A program made the translations under genes and the position numbers. A stretch of 40,523 nucleotides of DNA from contig JAJCXX010000086.1 of NCBI GenBank assembly GCA_029263195.1, positions 1 through 40,523 on the forward strand, in the 5' to 3' direction. The stretch comes from Acidimicrobiales bacterium (GTDB lineage: Bacteria > Actinomycetota > Acidimicrobiia > Acidimicrobiales > Aldehydirespiratoraceae). The notes beneath the pieces are model-generated. The model did not search any database and was not told the origin of the DNA. It saw only the letters and a program-made list of their open reading frames with translations. Shown one piece after another: positions 23,821 through 32,217 of the stretch (the stretch's first letter is position 1; every line of letters starts with the position of its first letter).

Positions 23821-24485
23821 CGGATCCGGCTCGAGGACTCGAGGACCTCGACAATCCCCGGGTAGGTCTCGATCGGCTCGAGCTTCTTGTCGATGTACAT
23901 CAGGCCGACCGATATCGCCACGAACGACACGACGAAGTTGGTGACACTGCGGGTGAGAAAGAAGAGGTTGAAGCCCGAATTGTTGAACAGCCAGATGTCC
24001 CAGACACCCGAGCCGATCTCATAGGCAACGATCAGCCAGGTGGCACTCGACATCGTGCGGGCGAAGCGAGGGTCGGCAAGGAGGTCGTCATGAAGGTCGA
24101 CGACCTTCGGAATGGCCCACGCCAGGAACGGCCTGCCCACCATGATCGTCCCGGCGATCACCATTCCGACGAGGATCTTGGTGACGAATCCGATGCCGAA
24201 ATAGACGGCCTTCGAACTGATCCCGAAATCAACGAGATCGTGTTCGACCATGATCGTCACCGTCGACCTGACAATCAGATAGGCGGTGACGCCCGGAAGC
24301 CACCAGCCGATGTTGAGACCGCGGCGCCGGCGAGAAATGGCGGCCTTCAGCGACCAGAGCGTGGCCGCCACCACCGCGGCAGTGATGTTCACCAGATTGA
24401 ACAGCAGAAGGAACAAGACGACCGGCATGACCTGATCGAAGTTGCCACCGCCTTCGAGGAGTCTCGGCTTGGGTTTGTCGCTCAT
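23817..24485 (-). CDS. Multi-pass membrane protein, VC0807/DUF3159-like
   Basis: The 222-residue product has about five to six hydrophobic segments (VMPVVLFLLLFNLVNITAAV, GWWLPGVTAYLIV, GFVTKILVGMVIAGTIMVG and two near the C-terminus) separated by basic loops. The layout resembles VC0807-type or DUF3159 proteins of unknown function, but the match is only by impression. The ATG at 24485 is chosen because it overlaps the stop of the MDMPI gene (ATGA), and its own stop overlaps the deaminase GTG. It is therefore the middle gene of a coupled trio. Confidence 0.75.
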   Translation of the reverse strand: MSDKPKPRLLEGGGNFDQVMPVVLFLLLFNLVNITAAVVAATLWSLKAAISRRRRGLNIGWWLPGVTAYLIVRSTVTIMVEHDLVDFGISSKAVYFGIGFVTKILVGMVIAGTIMVGRPFLAWAIPKVVDLHDDLLADPRFARTMSSATWLIVAYEIGSGVWDIWLFNNSGFNLFFLTRSVTNFVVSFVAISVGLMYIDKKLEPIETYPGIVEVLESSSRIR

Positions 24486-25210
24486 GCCGACAGGCTCATC
24501 CATTTCTCAGCTATCGCCCGATCACCGAAGATCTCCAGTCCATCGAGCGGTCGACGCTGCCAGCTGGCCAGCAGAAGATCAGCCGCAATGGCACGAATCG
24601 CCGCGTCGCCCTTCTCGTGGCCGATGCTCGCCACCACCGTCCCATCGACGACACTCATCATCCATTCGCCGGGACCATCGGTCTGATGAAGGTGCAACGA
24701 CCCAGCCGAAGCGTTCGACACCGAGGCCGGCAGCAGCAGACACATCAGCTCGTCGACGCCATCGGCCGCGTCGACTGCGGCTATTTCGCTCGACACGCCG
24801 GCCGCCTGCTCGGCGTCGATCCGATGTATGAGCGTCTCTTGGTGCATTCGTCGAAGGTAGAAGCCGACCGTGCCGTCGCCGGCCCACGTCCACACCGAAG
24901 CTGCGAGATCGGCCGAGTCCAGTGTGGTAACCACCTTGGCATGTGCAGCGCGCGCGTACTCGACCTCGGCTCCCTCGTCGGCCCGCGGGACCTCCGACCC
25001 ACTGATCGGTTCGGTGGTGAGCCTCTCGACGTGAAGTGCGACCGAGTTCCAGACACGCCCCGAATGGCTCAGCAGACGGGCCACGTTCCAGCCCGGGCAG
25101 GCCGGTACTTCCGCGGCAGGATCGGCTTCAGCAAGATCGATCAGACGGCCACCGTCGTGTCGGATTCTGGACAGGCGATACTCGGGATCCATCTGCACAG
25201 TGTGGCGCAT
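24482..25210 (-). CDS. Maleylpyruvate isomerase (MDMPI)-family mycothiol-dependent protein
   Basis: This 242-residue protein has the MDMPI N-terminal domain, with VPACPGWNVARLLSHSGRVW and the H-E-H metal site H49, E125 and H129 (MHQETLIHRIDAE), followed by the smaller MDMPI C-terminal domain. Family members use mycothiol as cofactor in isomerisation or S-transfer; most are uncharacterised. The start is either the ATG at 25210 or that at 25192; neither has a clear ribosome-binding site. It leads a coupled operon with the membrane protein and the deaminase, and is divergent from the SDR gene. Confidence 0.88.
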   Translation of the reverse strand: MRHTVQMDPEYRLSRIRHDGGRLIDLAEADPAAEVPACPGWNVARLLSHSGRVWNSVALHVERLTTEPISGSEVPRADEGAEVEYARAAHAKVVTTLDSADLAASVWTWAGDGTVGFYLRRMHQETLIHRIDAEQAAGVSSEIAAVDAADGVDELMCLLLPASVSNASAGSLHLHQTDGPGEWMMSVVDGTVVASIGHEKGDAAIRAIAADLLLASWQRRPLDGLEIFGDRAIAEKWMSLSA

Positions 25211-25252
25211 CGAAAGGCCACTATGACGCCGGTCGACCCAACTCGTGGCAGG

Positions 25253-25272
25253 ATCACATCCTCATCACATCC
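25253..25272. repeat. Direct repeat ATCACATCC, 11 bp apart
   Basis: Two exact 9-mers (25253-25261 and 25264-25272) are spaced by one helical turn in the divergent region, directly before the SDR ribosome-binding site GAGGAG (25273-25278). Could be an operator covering the leader. Confidence 0.3.
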
Positions 25273-25283
25273 GAGGAGCAACG

Positions 25284-26087
25284 ATGGCGACATACGTGGT
25301 GAGCGGTTCAGCGTCGGGAATCGGAGCCTCGACCCGGTCGACGCTGGAAGCGGCCGGGCATGTCGTTATCGGTATCGATCTCCACGACGCCGAAGTGGTC
25401 GCCGACTTGTCCACCGTCGAGGGTCGCGCTCGTGCAGTGTCCGGCTCACTCGATTTCTGCCACCGGACGCTCGACGGGCTGGTGACGGCCGCCGGGGTGG
25501 GCCCGCCGGTCCCGGGTGCCCTCGTGGCCAGCGTCGACTACTTCGGCTCTCGCAGCCTGTTGGAGGGGCTCAGACCGGCGCTGGCGGCATCTCGGCACGC
25601 ACAAGTGGTGCAGGTCGGCTCCAACTCGACCACGATCACCCCCGATCTCCCCGATGACCTCATAGAGGCCTTCCTCGCTGGAGACGAGTCTCGGGCGATC
25701 GAGTTGATCGCCGAGGTACCGGAGCCGTTTGACTCGATCATCGCGTACGGCGGAGCAAAGCTGGCGATCACTCGCTGGTGTCGCCGCGCTGCGGTCAGCC
25801 CAGAATGGATCGGATCGGGAATCAGCCTGAATGTCATCGCCCCGGGTGCCGTGCAGACTCCGCTCCTCGACGGCGGAAGAGAACACGGGGTTGTCGGCCC
25901 CTTGATGGAAAGCCTCCCCATACCAACCGGTGGCCCGACCAACCCGGACCTGATTGCTGAGTGGATCGTCTTCATGCTTTCGCCGGCGGCGCGCTTCGCA
26001 TGCGGTTCGGTTGTCTTCGTCGACGGCGGAAGCGACGCCCTCATACGACCAGATGCCTGGCCGGATGGGTTCCAGGCTCGCGACTGA
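25284..26087 (+). CDS. Short-chain dehydrogenase/reductase (3-alpha-hydroxysteroid dehydrogenase-like)
   Basis: The 267-residue SDR has the glycine motif GSASGIG (8-14), S113 in VGSNS, and the YGGAK pair Y155/K159, with NVIAPGAVQTPLL after it. The short segment IDLHDAEVVADLST and the compact length suit the 3-alpha-hydroxysteroid dehydrogenase/carbonyl reductase type, which interconverts a ketone and alcohol with NAD(P). The substrate is not proven. The ATG at 25284 is chosen because GAGGAG lies 5 nt upstream; the longer frame from 25245 has no such site. Confidence 0.92.
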   Translation: MATYVVSGSASGIGASTRSTLEAAGHVVIGIDLHDAEVVADLSTVEGRARAVSGSLDFCHRTLDGLVTAAGVGPPVPGALVASVDYFGSRSLLEGLRPALAASRHAQVVQVGSNSTTITPDLPDDLIEAFLAGDESRAIELIAEVPEPFDSIIAYGGAKLAITRWCRRAAVSPEWIGSGISLNVIAPGAVQTPLLDGGREHGVVGPLMESLPIPTGGPTNPDLIAEWIVFMLSPAARFACGSVVFVDGGSDALIRPDAWPDGFQARD

Positions 26088-26104
26088 CCCAGCCGGAGGC
26101 GAAT

Positions 26105-26803
26105 TCACCAACCGAGCGAGAGCGCCATCCAGCCGTGCATGAGAACGGCAATCACCACGAAGACGTGCCAGATCTCGTGATAGCCGAAGACGTCGCTCCA
26201 CGGGTCGGGCTTTCGTGCACCGACGACCACCGCCCCGACCGTGTAGGCGCCTCCCCCAACGAATAGCAAGGCGAGCTGGCCGACAGTGAGGTCCTTGAGC
26301 AACCACGGAGTGAAAGCCAACATCGCCCACCCGAGCGACAGATAGACGGCGTTCACCACTCCAGCCGGGGGATGCACGGGGATCCACTCGACGATGATTC
26401 CCGCAACAGATCCGGTCCACACGAGGATCATCATCCAGGTGGAGGCGCGACCGTTGAGACCCAACACCGCCACTGGTGTGGCCGTAGTGGCGTACATGAC
26501 GAATATCGCGCTGTGATCGAGGCGGACGAGTGTCTCGACGTGGTGGGGTGACCAGTCTCGTGAGTGCACGATTGCGCTGACACCCAGCATGCACACCGCT
26601 CCGAAAGCGAACACCGCCATCGACACCGAGGCAGCGGGGCCGGAAGCACCCACAGTGATGACCACACCGGCAGGTATCGCGAGGATCGCGGCCCACTTGT
26701 GAAGCACTCCACGCAAGCGAGGACGCGGACGGCGTAGCAAGCGCCGGGCCGAGGGCGACAATCTGGAGACGATCTCCTGGTCGAATATCGATCCGGGCGA
26801 CAT
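26105..26803 (-). CDS. Hemolysin III / TrhA-family membrane protein
   Basis: This 232-residue protein has seven predicted membrane helices and the PAQR-like conserved histidines: SAIVHS early, LVRLDHSAIFVMYATTATP in the middle and GYHEIWHVFVVIAVLMH at the end. Relatives keep membrane fluidity in balance; the name hemolysin is historical. I chose the ATG at 26803, because a minus-strand TAGTCT ends 7 nt before it and the longer frame to 27016 runs into the divergent MFS gene. Confidence 0.9.
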   Translation of the reverse strand: MSPGSIFDQEIVSRLSPSARRLLRRPRPRLRGVLHKWAAILAIPAGVVITVGASGPAASVSMAVFAFGAVCMLGVSAIVHSRDWSPHHVETLVRLDHSAIFVMYATTATPVAVLGLNGRASTWMMILVWTGSVAGIIVEWIPVHPPAGVVNAVYLSLGWAMLAFTPWLLKDLTVGQLALLFVGGGAYTVGAVVVGARKPDPWSDVFGYHEIWHVFVVIAVLMHGWMALSLGW

Positions 26804-26810
26804 GACACCA

Positions 26811-26816
26811 AGACTA
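26811..26816 (-). promoter_or_regulatory. TANNNT -10 hexamer, leaderless (trhA-like)
   Basis: On the minus strand TAGTCT ends 7 nt before the ATG at 26803. Confidence 0.5.
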
Positions 26817-26848
26817 GATGAAGCATCTATCATCGCGACATCCCGGCG

Positions 26849-26854
26849 TAGCAT
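26849..26854 (+). promoter_or_regulatory. TANNNT -10 hexamer, MFS unit
   Basis: TAGCAT ends 8 nt before the ATG of the mini-ORF at 26863 and 28 nt before the MFS start. Confidence 0.45.
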
Positions 26855-26862
26855 CGTCCACC

Positions 26863-26886
26863 ATGCTCGACCTGCGTCAGCTATGA
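26863..26886 (+). CDS. Seven-residue leaderless upstream ORF (MLDLRQL)
   Basis: ATG at 26863 opens a 7-codon frame (MLDLRQL) ending in TGA at 26884-26886, which overlaps the MFS start codon at 26883 as ATGA. It has a TANNNT hexamer 8 nt upstream and no ribosome-binding site, so it would be read as a leaderless message, and ribosomes finishing it would re-initiate on the transporter. It could equally be chance. Confidence 0.35.
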   Translation: MLDLRQL

Positions 26887-28403
26887 CCCGCCTCACCAAC
26901 GATCTCGTTTGCGACGAGGCACAGCTGGCAATCCTGCGCACCCCCCGCGACGACATCGTGGCCGAGAATCCCGACGGACACGACACCTGGCAGCTCTCGC
27001 ACGGTCCGTTCTCCACCTATCAACGTCGTCTCGACGTCCGGTCGTCCGACGACGGGAATTGGAATGTGACCGAGACCATCGATTTCTCCCTCGCTGTTCC
27101 GGTGTGGGGACGGCTCTTCAGCTTCCCGATCCGGCGGGCCCTTCGACGTCGACAGGACAGCTACGGCTACTGGTGGGCCCCACCCGATCGCCTCGACGCC
27201 CGCGCCTCCACCGTGCTGGCGCTGTTGTGCGCGGTCCAGATAGTCGACGGATACCTCGGCACTGTCCTCACGCAGACAATCACGTTCGCGGCGGACGAAT
27301 TCGGACGCGACAACACCGCACAGGGATTGGTGCTCGGAGGAGTGCGTGCCGGTGTCCTGATAGCACTCGTCACCGTCGCGGCGGCCGACAGGCGAGGCAG
27401 AAAGTCGCTACTGGTGATGGCCGGGGTCGGCAGTTGTGCATTCACCGTCATGGGCGGACTGTCCAACGGTCTCTGGATGTTGGGGGCCACTCAGCTGGTT
27501 GCTCGCGGGATGTCGACCGCTCTGGGAATCCTCATCGTCATCATCGCCGTTGAGGAGATGCCAGCCAGGAACCGAGCCTGGGGAGCGTCGGTCCTCGTTC
27601 TCAGTGCCGGACTGGGCTCAGGCATGGCGGTGTGGGTTCTCCCGGTGGCCGACGTCGACGTTCGAGGATGGCGGGTCGTGTATCTCGTGGCGGCCATCGG
27701 CGTTCTCGTCGTGTTGGCGGTCGGGCGGCGCCTCCCGGAGTCCCGTCGCTTCGAGGACCTTCATGCCTCACCGGTCGAGGGCTCGACTGCGGCCGATGAA
27801 GCTCGGGCCCGACGACGACGCCGACTCGGGCTCCTGGCCGTCTCGGCGTTCCTCTTGGCGATGTTCGCGGCACCGGCGTCCGGATTCCAGAACGACTTTC
27901 TCAAGGACGAGCGAGGCTTCTCCGCCGCTCAGATCTCCCTGTTCACCCTCGTGACCAACACTCCGGCCGGGATCGGCGTTCTCCTCGGCGGGTACCTGGC
28001 GGAGACCAGGGGCCGACGACCGATCGGGGCAATCGGTCTGATACTCGGAGTCGGGTTCGCCACGCTCACGTTCTTCTCATCAGGGCCGGCGCTCTGGTTG
28101 TTGGCGCTCGGCGGAGTCGTTCTCGGTGGGATGGCAGTACCCGCTCTGGTGGTCTACGGCCCCGAATTGTTCGGCACTCACGACCGCGGAAGAGCCAACG
28201 GAACAATCGTCACCGTCGGTGTGGTCGGGAGTGCCATCGGTCTTCTCATCGCGGGATTCCTGTCGGACAACATGGGCGGAGAGATCGGACCGGCCCTGGC
28301 GTTGCTCGCCTTCGGGCCCTTGGCGGTGGCCGCACTGGTCTTGACGGTCTACCCGGAGACCGCTGCCATGGAACTCGAGGACCTCAACCCCGAGGACCTT
28401 TGA
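26883..28403 (+). CDS. Major facilitator transporter with soluble N-terminal extension
   Basis: The 506-residue product has 12 predicted membrane helices from about residue 108, with the motif A loop ADRRGRKS (168-175) between helices 2 and 3 and a second ETRGRRPIG in the second half. Preceding it, residues 1-105 are soluble, with LSHGPFSTYQRRLDV and GNWNVTETIDFSL. This extension is absent from standard transporters and may regulate or sense. The substrate is unknown. The start at 26883 is chosen since it overlaps the stop of a small upstream frame, and the longer frame to 26802 spans the divergent promoter. Confidence 0.88.
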   Translation: MTRLTNDLVCDEAQLAILRTPRDDIVAENPDGHDTWQLSHGPFSTYQRRLDVRSSDDGNWNVTETIDFSLAVPVWGRLFSFPIRRALRRRQDSYGYWWAPPDRLDARASTVLALLCAVQIVDGYLGTVLTQTITFAADEFGRDNTAQGLVLGGVRAGVLIALVTVAAADRRGRKSLLVMAGVGSCAFTVMGGLSNGLWMLGATQLVARGMSTALGILIVIIAVEEMPARNRAWGASVLVLSAGLGSGMAVWVLPVADVDVRGWRVVYLVAAIGVLVVLAVGRRLPESRRFEDLHASPVEGSTAADEARARRRRRLGLLAVSAFLLAMFAAPASGFQNDFLKDERGFSAAQISLFTLVTNTPAGIGVLLGGYLAETRGRRPIGAIGLILGVGFATLTFFSSGPALWLLALGGVVLGGMAVPALVVYGPELFGTHDRGRANGTIVTVGVVGSAIGLLIAGFLSDNMGGEIGPALALLAFGPLAVAALVLTVYPETAAMELEDLNPEDL

Positions 28404-28449
28404 GGCCACCGAACAAGGCAGGTGTCACCGTCAGGGGCCCGCCGACCGG

Positions 28450-28455
28450 TACCTT
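28450..28455 (+). promoter_or_regulatory. TANNNT -10 hexamer, leaderless (L,D-transpeptidase)
   Basis: TACCTT ends 8 nt before the ATG at 28464, with no ribosome-binding site. Confidence 0.5.
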
Positions 28456-28463
28456 TCAGAGCC

Positions 28464-29291
28464 ATGGACCGCAGATCATTCCTTCTCGGTGGTGGCGTGA
28501 TCGGACTCGCCGCGTGTGCCAGCCCCCAGCGCGACCTTTTGGCCTCGAGGAACATCGACGCGATCACACTGCAGCCCGCTTCGGCAACACCACCCACAAC
28601 CACTGACCCCACCGGCACCGCCGCAGCCACCACCAGCACCGCTCCGGAATCGCCGTACCCGGTCTTCGTCCCCGACGAGGACCTCCCGGGGGTGTCGTTC
28701 GTTGCCAACGCCGACGGATCCACAACCAACGTCTCACTTGAGCCAGATGGGCCCACCAATTGGACTTTCGACAATCCCATCGAGTCGGGTGGACCACTCG
28801 TGTTTCTCCTCGACAGCTTTCTCGACGACCGCCAATACCGCGTCCTTCTTCCCGTGAGGCCGAACGGAACCTTCGGCTGGATCGATGCCGACCAGGTCAC
28901 GCTGACTCGACACAACTATCGGTTGCTGATCGAACTCGATGCCTACCGGCTCACGCTGTTCGACCATGACGACACCGCGTTCGTCACCGAGATCGGGGTT
29001 GCTCGCGAAAACACTCCGACCCCGCACGGCATCTACTACACGACCGAACTGATTCGCCCCATCATCCCCGACTCGGTGTACGGCACGTTCGCCTACGGTC
29101 TCTCCGGTTACTCCGACACGTTCACTGAATTCGCGGGTGGACCCGGGCAACTCGGAATCCACGGCACCAACGACCCCGAGACCATCGGCACCAACGTCTC
29201 CCACGGGTGTATCCGAATGCGCAACGACGACATCGCCATTCTCGTCGAGCAGATCGGGCTACCGGTCGGGGTTCCGGTCGAGGTCATCTGA
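28464..29291 (+). CDS. L,D-transpeptidase (YkuD), Tat lipoprotein
   Basis: The 275-residue protein has a twin-arginine start (DRRSFLLGG) joined to the lipobox LAAC with C18, a Thr/Ala/Pro-rich linker (about 38-65), a small SH3-like part and the YkuD catalytic domain ending in HGTNDPETIGTNVSHGCIRM. The catalytic cysteine is in SHGCIRM. It should make 3-3 cross-links in peptidoglycan or attach proteins to it, from the outer face of the membrane. The start is chosen at 28464, since a TACCTT hexamer precedes it closely and the signal starts there. The 3' end overlaps convergent wecA by 33 nt. Confidence 0.93.
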   Translation: MDRRSFLLGGGVIGLAACASPQRDLLASRNIDAITLQPASATPPTTTDPTGTAAATTSTAPESPYPVFVPDEDLPGVSFVANADGSTTNVSLEPDGPTNWTFDNPIESGGPLVFLLDSFLDDRQYRVLLPVRPNGTFGWIDADQVTLTRHNYRLLIELDAYRLTLFDHDDTAFVTEIGVARENTPTPHGIYYTTELIRPIIPDSVYGTFAYGLSGYSDTFTEFAGGPGQLGIHGTNDPETIGTNVSHGCIRMRNDDIAILVEQIGLPVGVPVEVI

Positions 29292-30416
29292 GCCCGACGG
29301 CACCTCGAGTCGAGAGGCCGCGACCCCACCGATACGGGGCCGAAGAACCGTGAACAGGCCGAGGGCCAGAGCAGCGATTCCGATCGGCACGGCGGCGTCA
29401 CCGCTTCCCGTGTAGGTCGGATACAGCACGAAGATCGACAACAATAGGGTCCATCCCCAGAGGATCAGCACCGACCTTCGATGGCCGTGGCCGAGCTTCA
29501 TCAATCGGTGATGGAGATGTTCCTTGTCGGCCGCCGAGAGTCCCCGTCGGCGGGCCGCTCGGCGCACGATGGCGAACACGGTGTCGACAATCGGAACTCC
29601 GAGAATCAGTAGCGGAATGAAGATCGGAGCGAAGAAGAAGTAGGTCTGCCCCGAAAACGCTTCGGTGCTGCGACCGCCCACCGACATTGTCGACGATGCC
29701 ATGAGCAACCCCAGCAGCAGGGCACCACCATCGCCCATGAATATCTTGGCCGGATGAACATTGTGGGGGAGAAATCCGACGCACACGCCAAGTGTGATGA
29801 CCGCCCAGAGGGCACCGGGATTGGACGGATCGAGCAGATCGAGGTGTTCGAGACGCAGGGCGTAGAGCAAGAACGTGCCCGACGCGATTGCGACTATGCC
29901 GCCGGCGAGTCCGTCGAGACCATCGATCAGATTGATGGCATTGGCAAGGCCCACCACCCACAGAACGGTGATCAACGCGGACCAGTCCGCGGACAGGAAC
30001 AGCAGATCGAAGAACGGGACTCGGAAGACGAGGATCGACACGCCTGTGATCGACAGGATTCCGCCTGCCAGAACCATCCCAGCGATCTTCGCCGGCGGTG
30101 AAATCTCGCGCATGTCGTCGACGAAGCCAACACTGAATATCACGAGGGCCGCCAACAACACGCCGAGAATCTCGGTGCGGGCTGCGGTCACTCCAGAGAA
30201 GTCGTCCATGGAGATGGCGAGAATCACCGCCACCACAACTCCGACCAGCATCGCCGACCCGCCGGCCGTGGGAGTGGGCAACTCGTGGACCCGGCGTTCG
30301 TCGGGGGCGACGACCGCGCCGAACCGAATCGCCAGACGCTGGACTATCGGCACCGACAAGAACGTGGCTACCGCAGCCGCCAAACCAACCACGGCGTATG
30401 CCGACAGGGGCGGCAT
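29259..30416 (-). CDS. wecA: Undecaprenyl/decaprenyl-phosphate GlcNAc-1-phosphate transferase (MraY family)
   Basis: This 385-residue integral membrane protein has about 11 predicted helices, the Mg-binding FVDDMREI (98-105) and the catalytic loop NAINLIDGLDGLAGG (about 159-173), with the HLHHRLM stretch near the C-terminal end as in WecA/TagO. It moves GlcNAc-1-phosphate onto a polyprenyl phosphate carrier, starting linkage units such as that of arabinogalactan in mycobacteria. It is the last gene of the prfA-to-glyA block and lies 14 nt after glyA. In mycobacteria, rfe/wecA sits in the same position after sua5, before the atp operon, which is not seen here. Confidence 0.93.
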   Translation of the reverse strand: MPPLSAYAVVGLAAAVATFLSVPIVQRLAIRFGAVVAPDERRVHELPTPTAGGSAMLVGVVVAVILAISMDDFSGVTAARTEILGVLLAALVIFSVGFVDDMREISPPAKIAGMVLAGGILSITGVSILVFRVPFFDLLFLSADWSALITVLWVVGLANAINLIDGLDGLAGGIVAIASGTFLLYALRLEHLDLLDPSNPGALWAVITLGVCVGFLPHNVHPAKIFMGDGGALLLGLLMASSTMSVGGRSTEAFSGQTYFFFAPIFIPLLILGVPIVDTVFAIVRRAARRRGLSAADKEHLHHRLMKLGHGHRRSVLILWGWTLLLSIFVLYPTYTGSGDAAVPIGIAALALGLFTVLRPRIGGVAASRLEVPSGSDDLDRNPDR

Positions 30417-30430
30417 AGGACTGATCTACC

Positions 30431-31684
30431 TCAGGCCCCGGATTCGGGGTAGGGCTGGTACTTGGAGCAGAGCTCCTCCGTCTCGCGCCTGATCTCGGCC
30501 ACCGACTCCGGGTTGGATCGGGAACGAAGTGCTCGAGCAATGAGTGCCGCGATCGTCACCATCTCGGAGGTACCCATCCCCTGCGTGGTGACTGCCGGAG
30601 TTCCGATTCGAACACCCGAGGTCACGAACGGCGACCGCGGATCATCGGGGACGGTGTTCTTGTTGAGACTGATTCCGGCCTCGTCGAGAACTGCCTGGGC
30701 TTCCTTTCCCGTGAGCTCGTCGTCGAAGGCACGAAGATCGACCAACATCAGATGATTGTCGGTTCCACCCGACACGAGACGGAATCCCTTGTTGGCGAGA
30801 GCCTCCGCCAGGGTGATCGAGTTGGTCACAACCTGAGCGGCATACTCCCGGAAGTCCGGGGTGGCGGCCTCGGCGAACGCCACAGCCTTGGCGGCCACGG
30901 CATGGTCGAGGGGACCGCCTTGGATTCCAGGGAAGATCGCCTTGTCGATCGCCTTGGCATGCTCGGATCGACACAGGATGCAGCCACCCCGCGGGCCACG
31001 AAGCGTCTTGTGGGTGGTGAAGGTGACCACGTCGGCGTACGGGACCGGATTAGGGTGCACACCGCCGGCGATCAAGCCAGCTATGTGAGCGGCGTCGAAC
31101 ATCAGCATCGCACCAACCTCTTGGGCGATCTCGGCGAGAGGTTCCGGGTCGATGATGCGTGGATAGGCCGTTGCTCCCGCAACGATCAGCTTCGGCCTCT
31201 CGGACCGGGCCGCGTCGCGAAGCTGATCAAAATCGATGCGCTCGTCGCTCGCCGTGACCCCGTAAGAAATGAAGTTGTACTGCTGGCCCGAGAAATTCAC
31301 CGACGAACCATGGGTCAGATGCCCACCATGATCGAGGCTCATTCCGAGCACGGTGTCCCCCGGTTGGAGCAGCGCCTGGTAGACGCCCATGTTGGCAATG
31401 GCTCCGGCATGGGGCTGCACATTGGCGTGGTCGGCACCGAACAATTCGCAGGCCCGAGTCCGGGCCAGTTCTTCGATCTCGTCGGCGAAGATATTGCCGC
31501 CGTAGTAACGCTTGCCGGGATATCCCTCTGAATACTTGTTCGTGAACACCGAACCGGTGGCGGCCATCACCGCCGGCGATGCGAAGTTCTCCGAAGCGAT
31601 CAGCTGGATGGTCGAGTTCTGTCGCTCGACTTCCTGCTCGATCAGATCGAACGTCGCATCCTCAGAAAAATCCGGCCACGGCAT
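30431..31684 (-). CDS. glyA: Serine hydroxymethyltransferase
   Basis: The 417-residue PLP enzyme carries the pyridoxal lysine K226 in [12 protein letters not shown], the N-terminal LIASENFAS and the YPGKRYYGG motif. It moves a one-carbon unit from serine to tetrahydrofolate, giving glycine. The ATG at 31684 has GAGGAGA a few bases upstream; the longer frame to 31849 adds an unrelated stretch and is rejected. It follows rpiB by 52 nt. Confidence 0.97.
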   Translation of the reverse strand: MPWPDFSEDATFDLIEQEVERQNSTIQLIASENFASPAVMAATGSVFTNKYSEGYPGKRYYGGNIFADEIEELARTRACELFGADHANVQPHAGAIANMGVYQALLQPGDTVLGMSLDHGGHLTHGSSVNFSGQQYNFISYGVTASDERIDFDQLRDAARSERPKLIVAGATAYPRIIDPEPLAEIAQEVGAMLMFDAAHIAGLIAGGVHPNPVPYADVVTFTTHKTLRGPRGGCILCRSEHAKAIDKAIFPGIQGGPLDHAVAAKAVAFAEAATPDFREYAAQVVTNSITLAEALANKGFRLVSGGTDNHLMLVDLRAFDDELTGKEAQAVLDEAGISLNKNTVPDDPRSPFVTSGVRIGTPAVTTQGMGTSEMVTIAALIARALRSRSNPESVAEIRRETEELCSKYQPYPESGA

Positions 31685-31736
31685 CGATGTTCTCCTCAAG
31701 TCTCGGACCAGCGAACGATACAGCGGGTCGAGCTGA

Positions 31737-32183
31737 TCAAACCGGCTCGCCACCCAATGCATCGAGCTTGGCGACCCGGGCGGTGTGGCGGCCGCCCTCG
31801 AAACTGGCGGACAGCCAGGCATCCAGCGCGTCGACCGCCACCGTCGCACCGATCAGCCGCTCGCCGAAACAGATGATGTTGGCGTCGTTGTGCTGGCGGG
31901 CCAACCGGGCCGACGTGGCGTCGTGGACCGTCGCGGCGCGGGCCCCGCGGATCTTGTTGGCCGCGATGCCTATGCCAATGCCACTGCCACAGACGCACAC
32001 ACCGCCATCGGCACGCCCCGCCGCGACCTCGCGACCGACCGCAGCGCCGAAATCGGGGTAGTCGACACGCTCGGTGCTGTGGGCGCCGCAGTCGACGACC
32101 TCGTGGCCGAGTTCGCGAAGATGTTCGGCCAGTTCCTGCTTCATGGTGAATCCGGCGTGATCCGATCCGACCGCAATTCGCAT
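31737..32183 (-). CDS. rpiB: Ribose-5-phosphate isomerase B
   Basis: This 148-residue protein is RpiB/LacAB type: [12 protein letters not shown] at the start, C65 in [10 protein letters not shown] as the acid/base cysteine, and the [17 protein letters not shown] block with H98. It interconverts ribose 5-phosphate and ribulose 5-phosphate. The ATG at 32183 has GGGAG just upstream. It lies 34 nt after sua5 in the same direction; the pair with glyA is common in Gram-positive genomes. Confidence 0.95.
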   Translation of the reverse strand: MRIAVGSDHAGFTMKQELAEHLRELGHEVVDCGAHSTERVDYPDFGAAVGREVAAGRADGGVCVCGSGIGIGIAANKIRGARAATVHDATSARLARQHNDANIICFGERLIGATVAVDALDAWLSASFEGGRHTARVAKLDALGGEPV

Positions 32184-32217
32184 GGTGGTGCTCCCGAGCG
32201 TGATTGTGCGCCGAATC

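Noticed and set aside
22807-23865. Plus-strand frame of 352 residues opposite the deaminase
   Set aside because: It mirrors the deaminase coding strand; the deaminase shows all catalytic residues.
25446-26696. Minus-strand frame of 416 residues over the SDR and hemolysin III genes
   Set aside because: It crosses two genes with clear motifs and has an Arg-rich composition typical of shadow frames.
29398-30540. Minus-strand frame of 380 residues in the wecA/glyA region
   Set aside because: Alternate frame of wecA with no hydrophobic helices; wecA has its catalytic loop.
31685-31849. N-terminal extension of glyA
   Set aside because: It adds unrelated Arg/Pro-rich sequence; the ATG at 31684 has GAGGAGA upstream.
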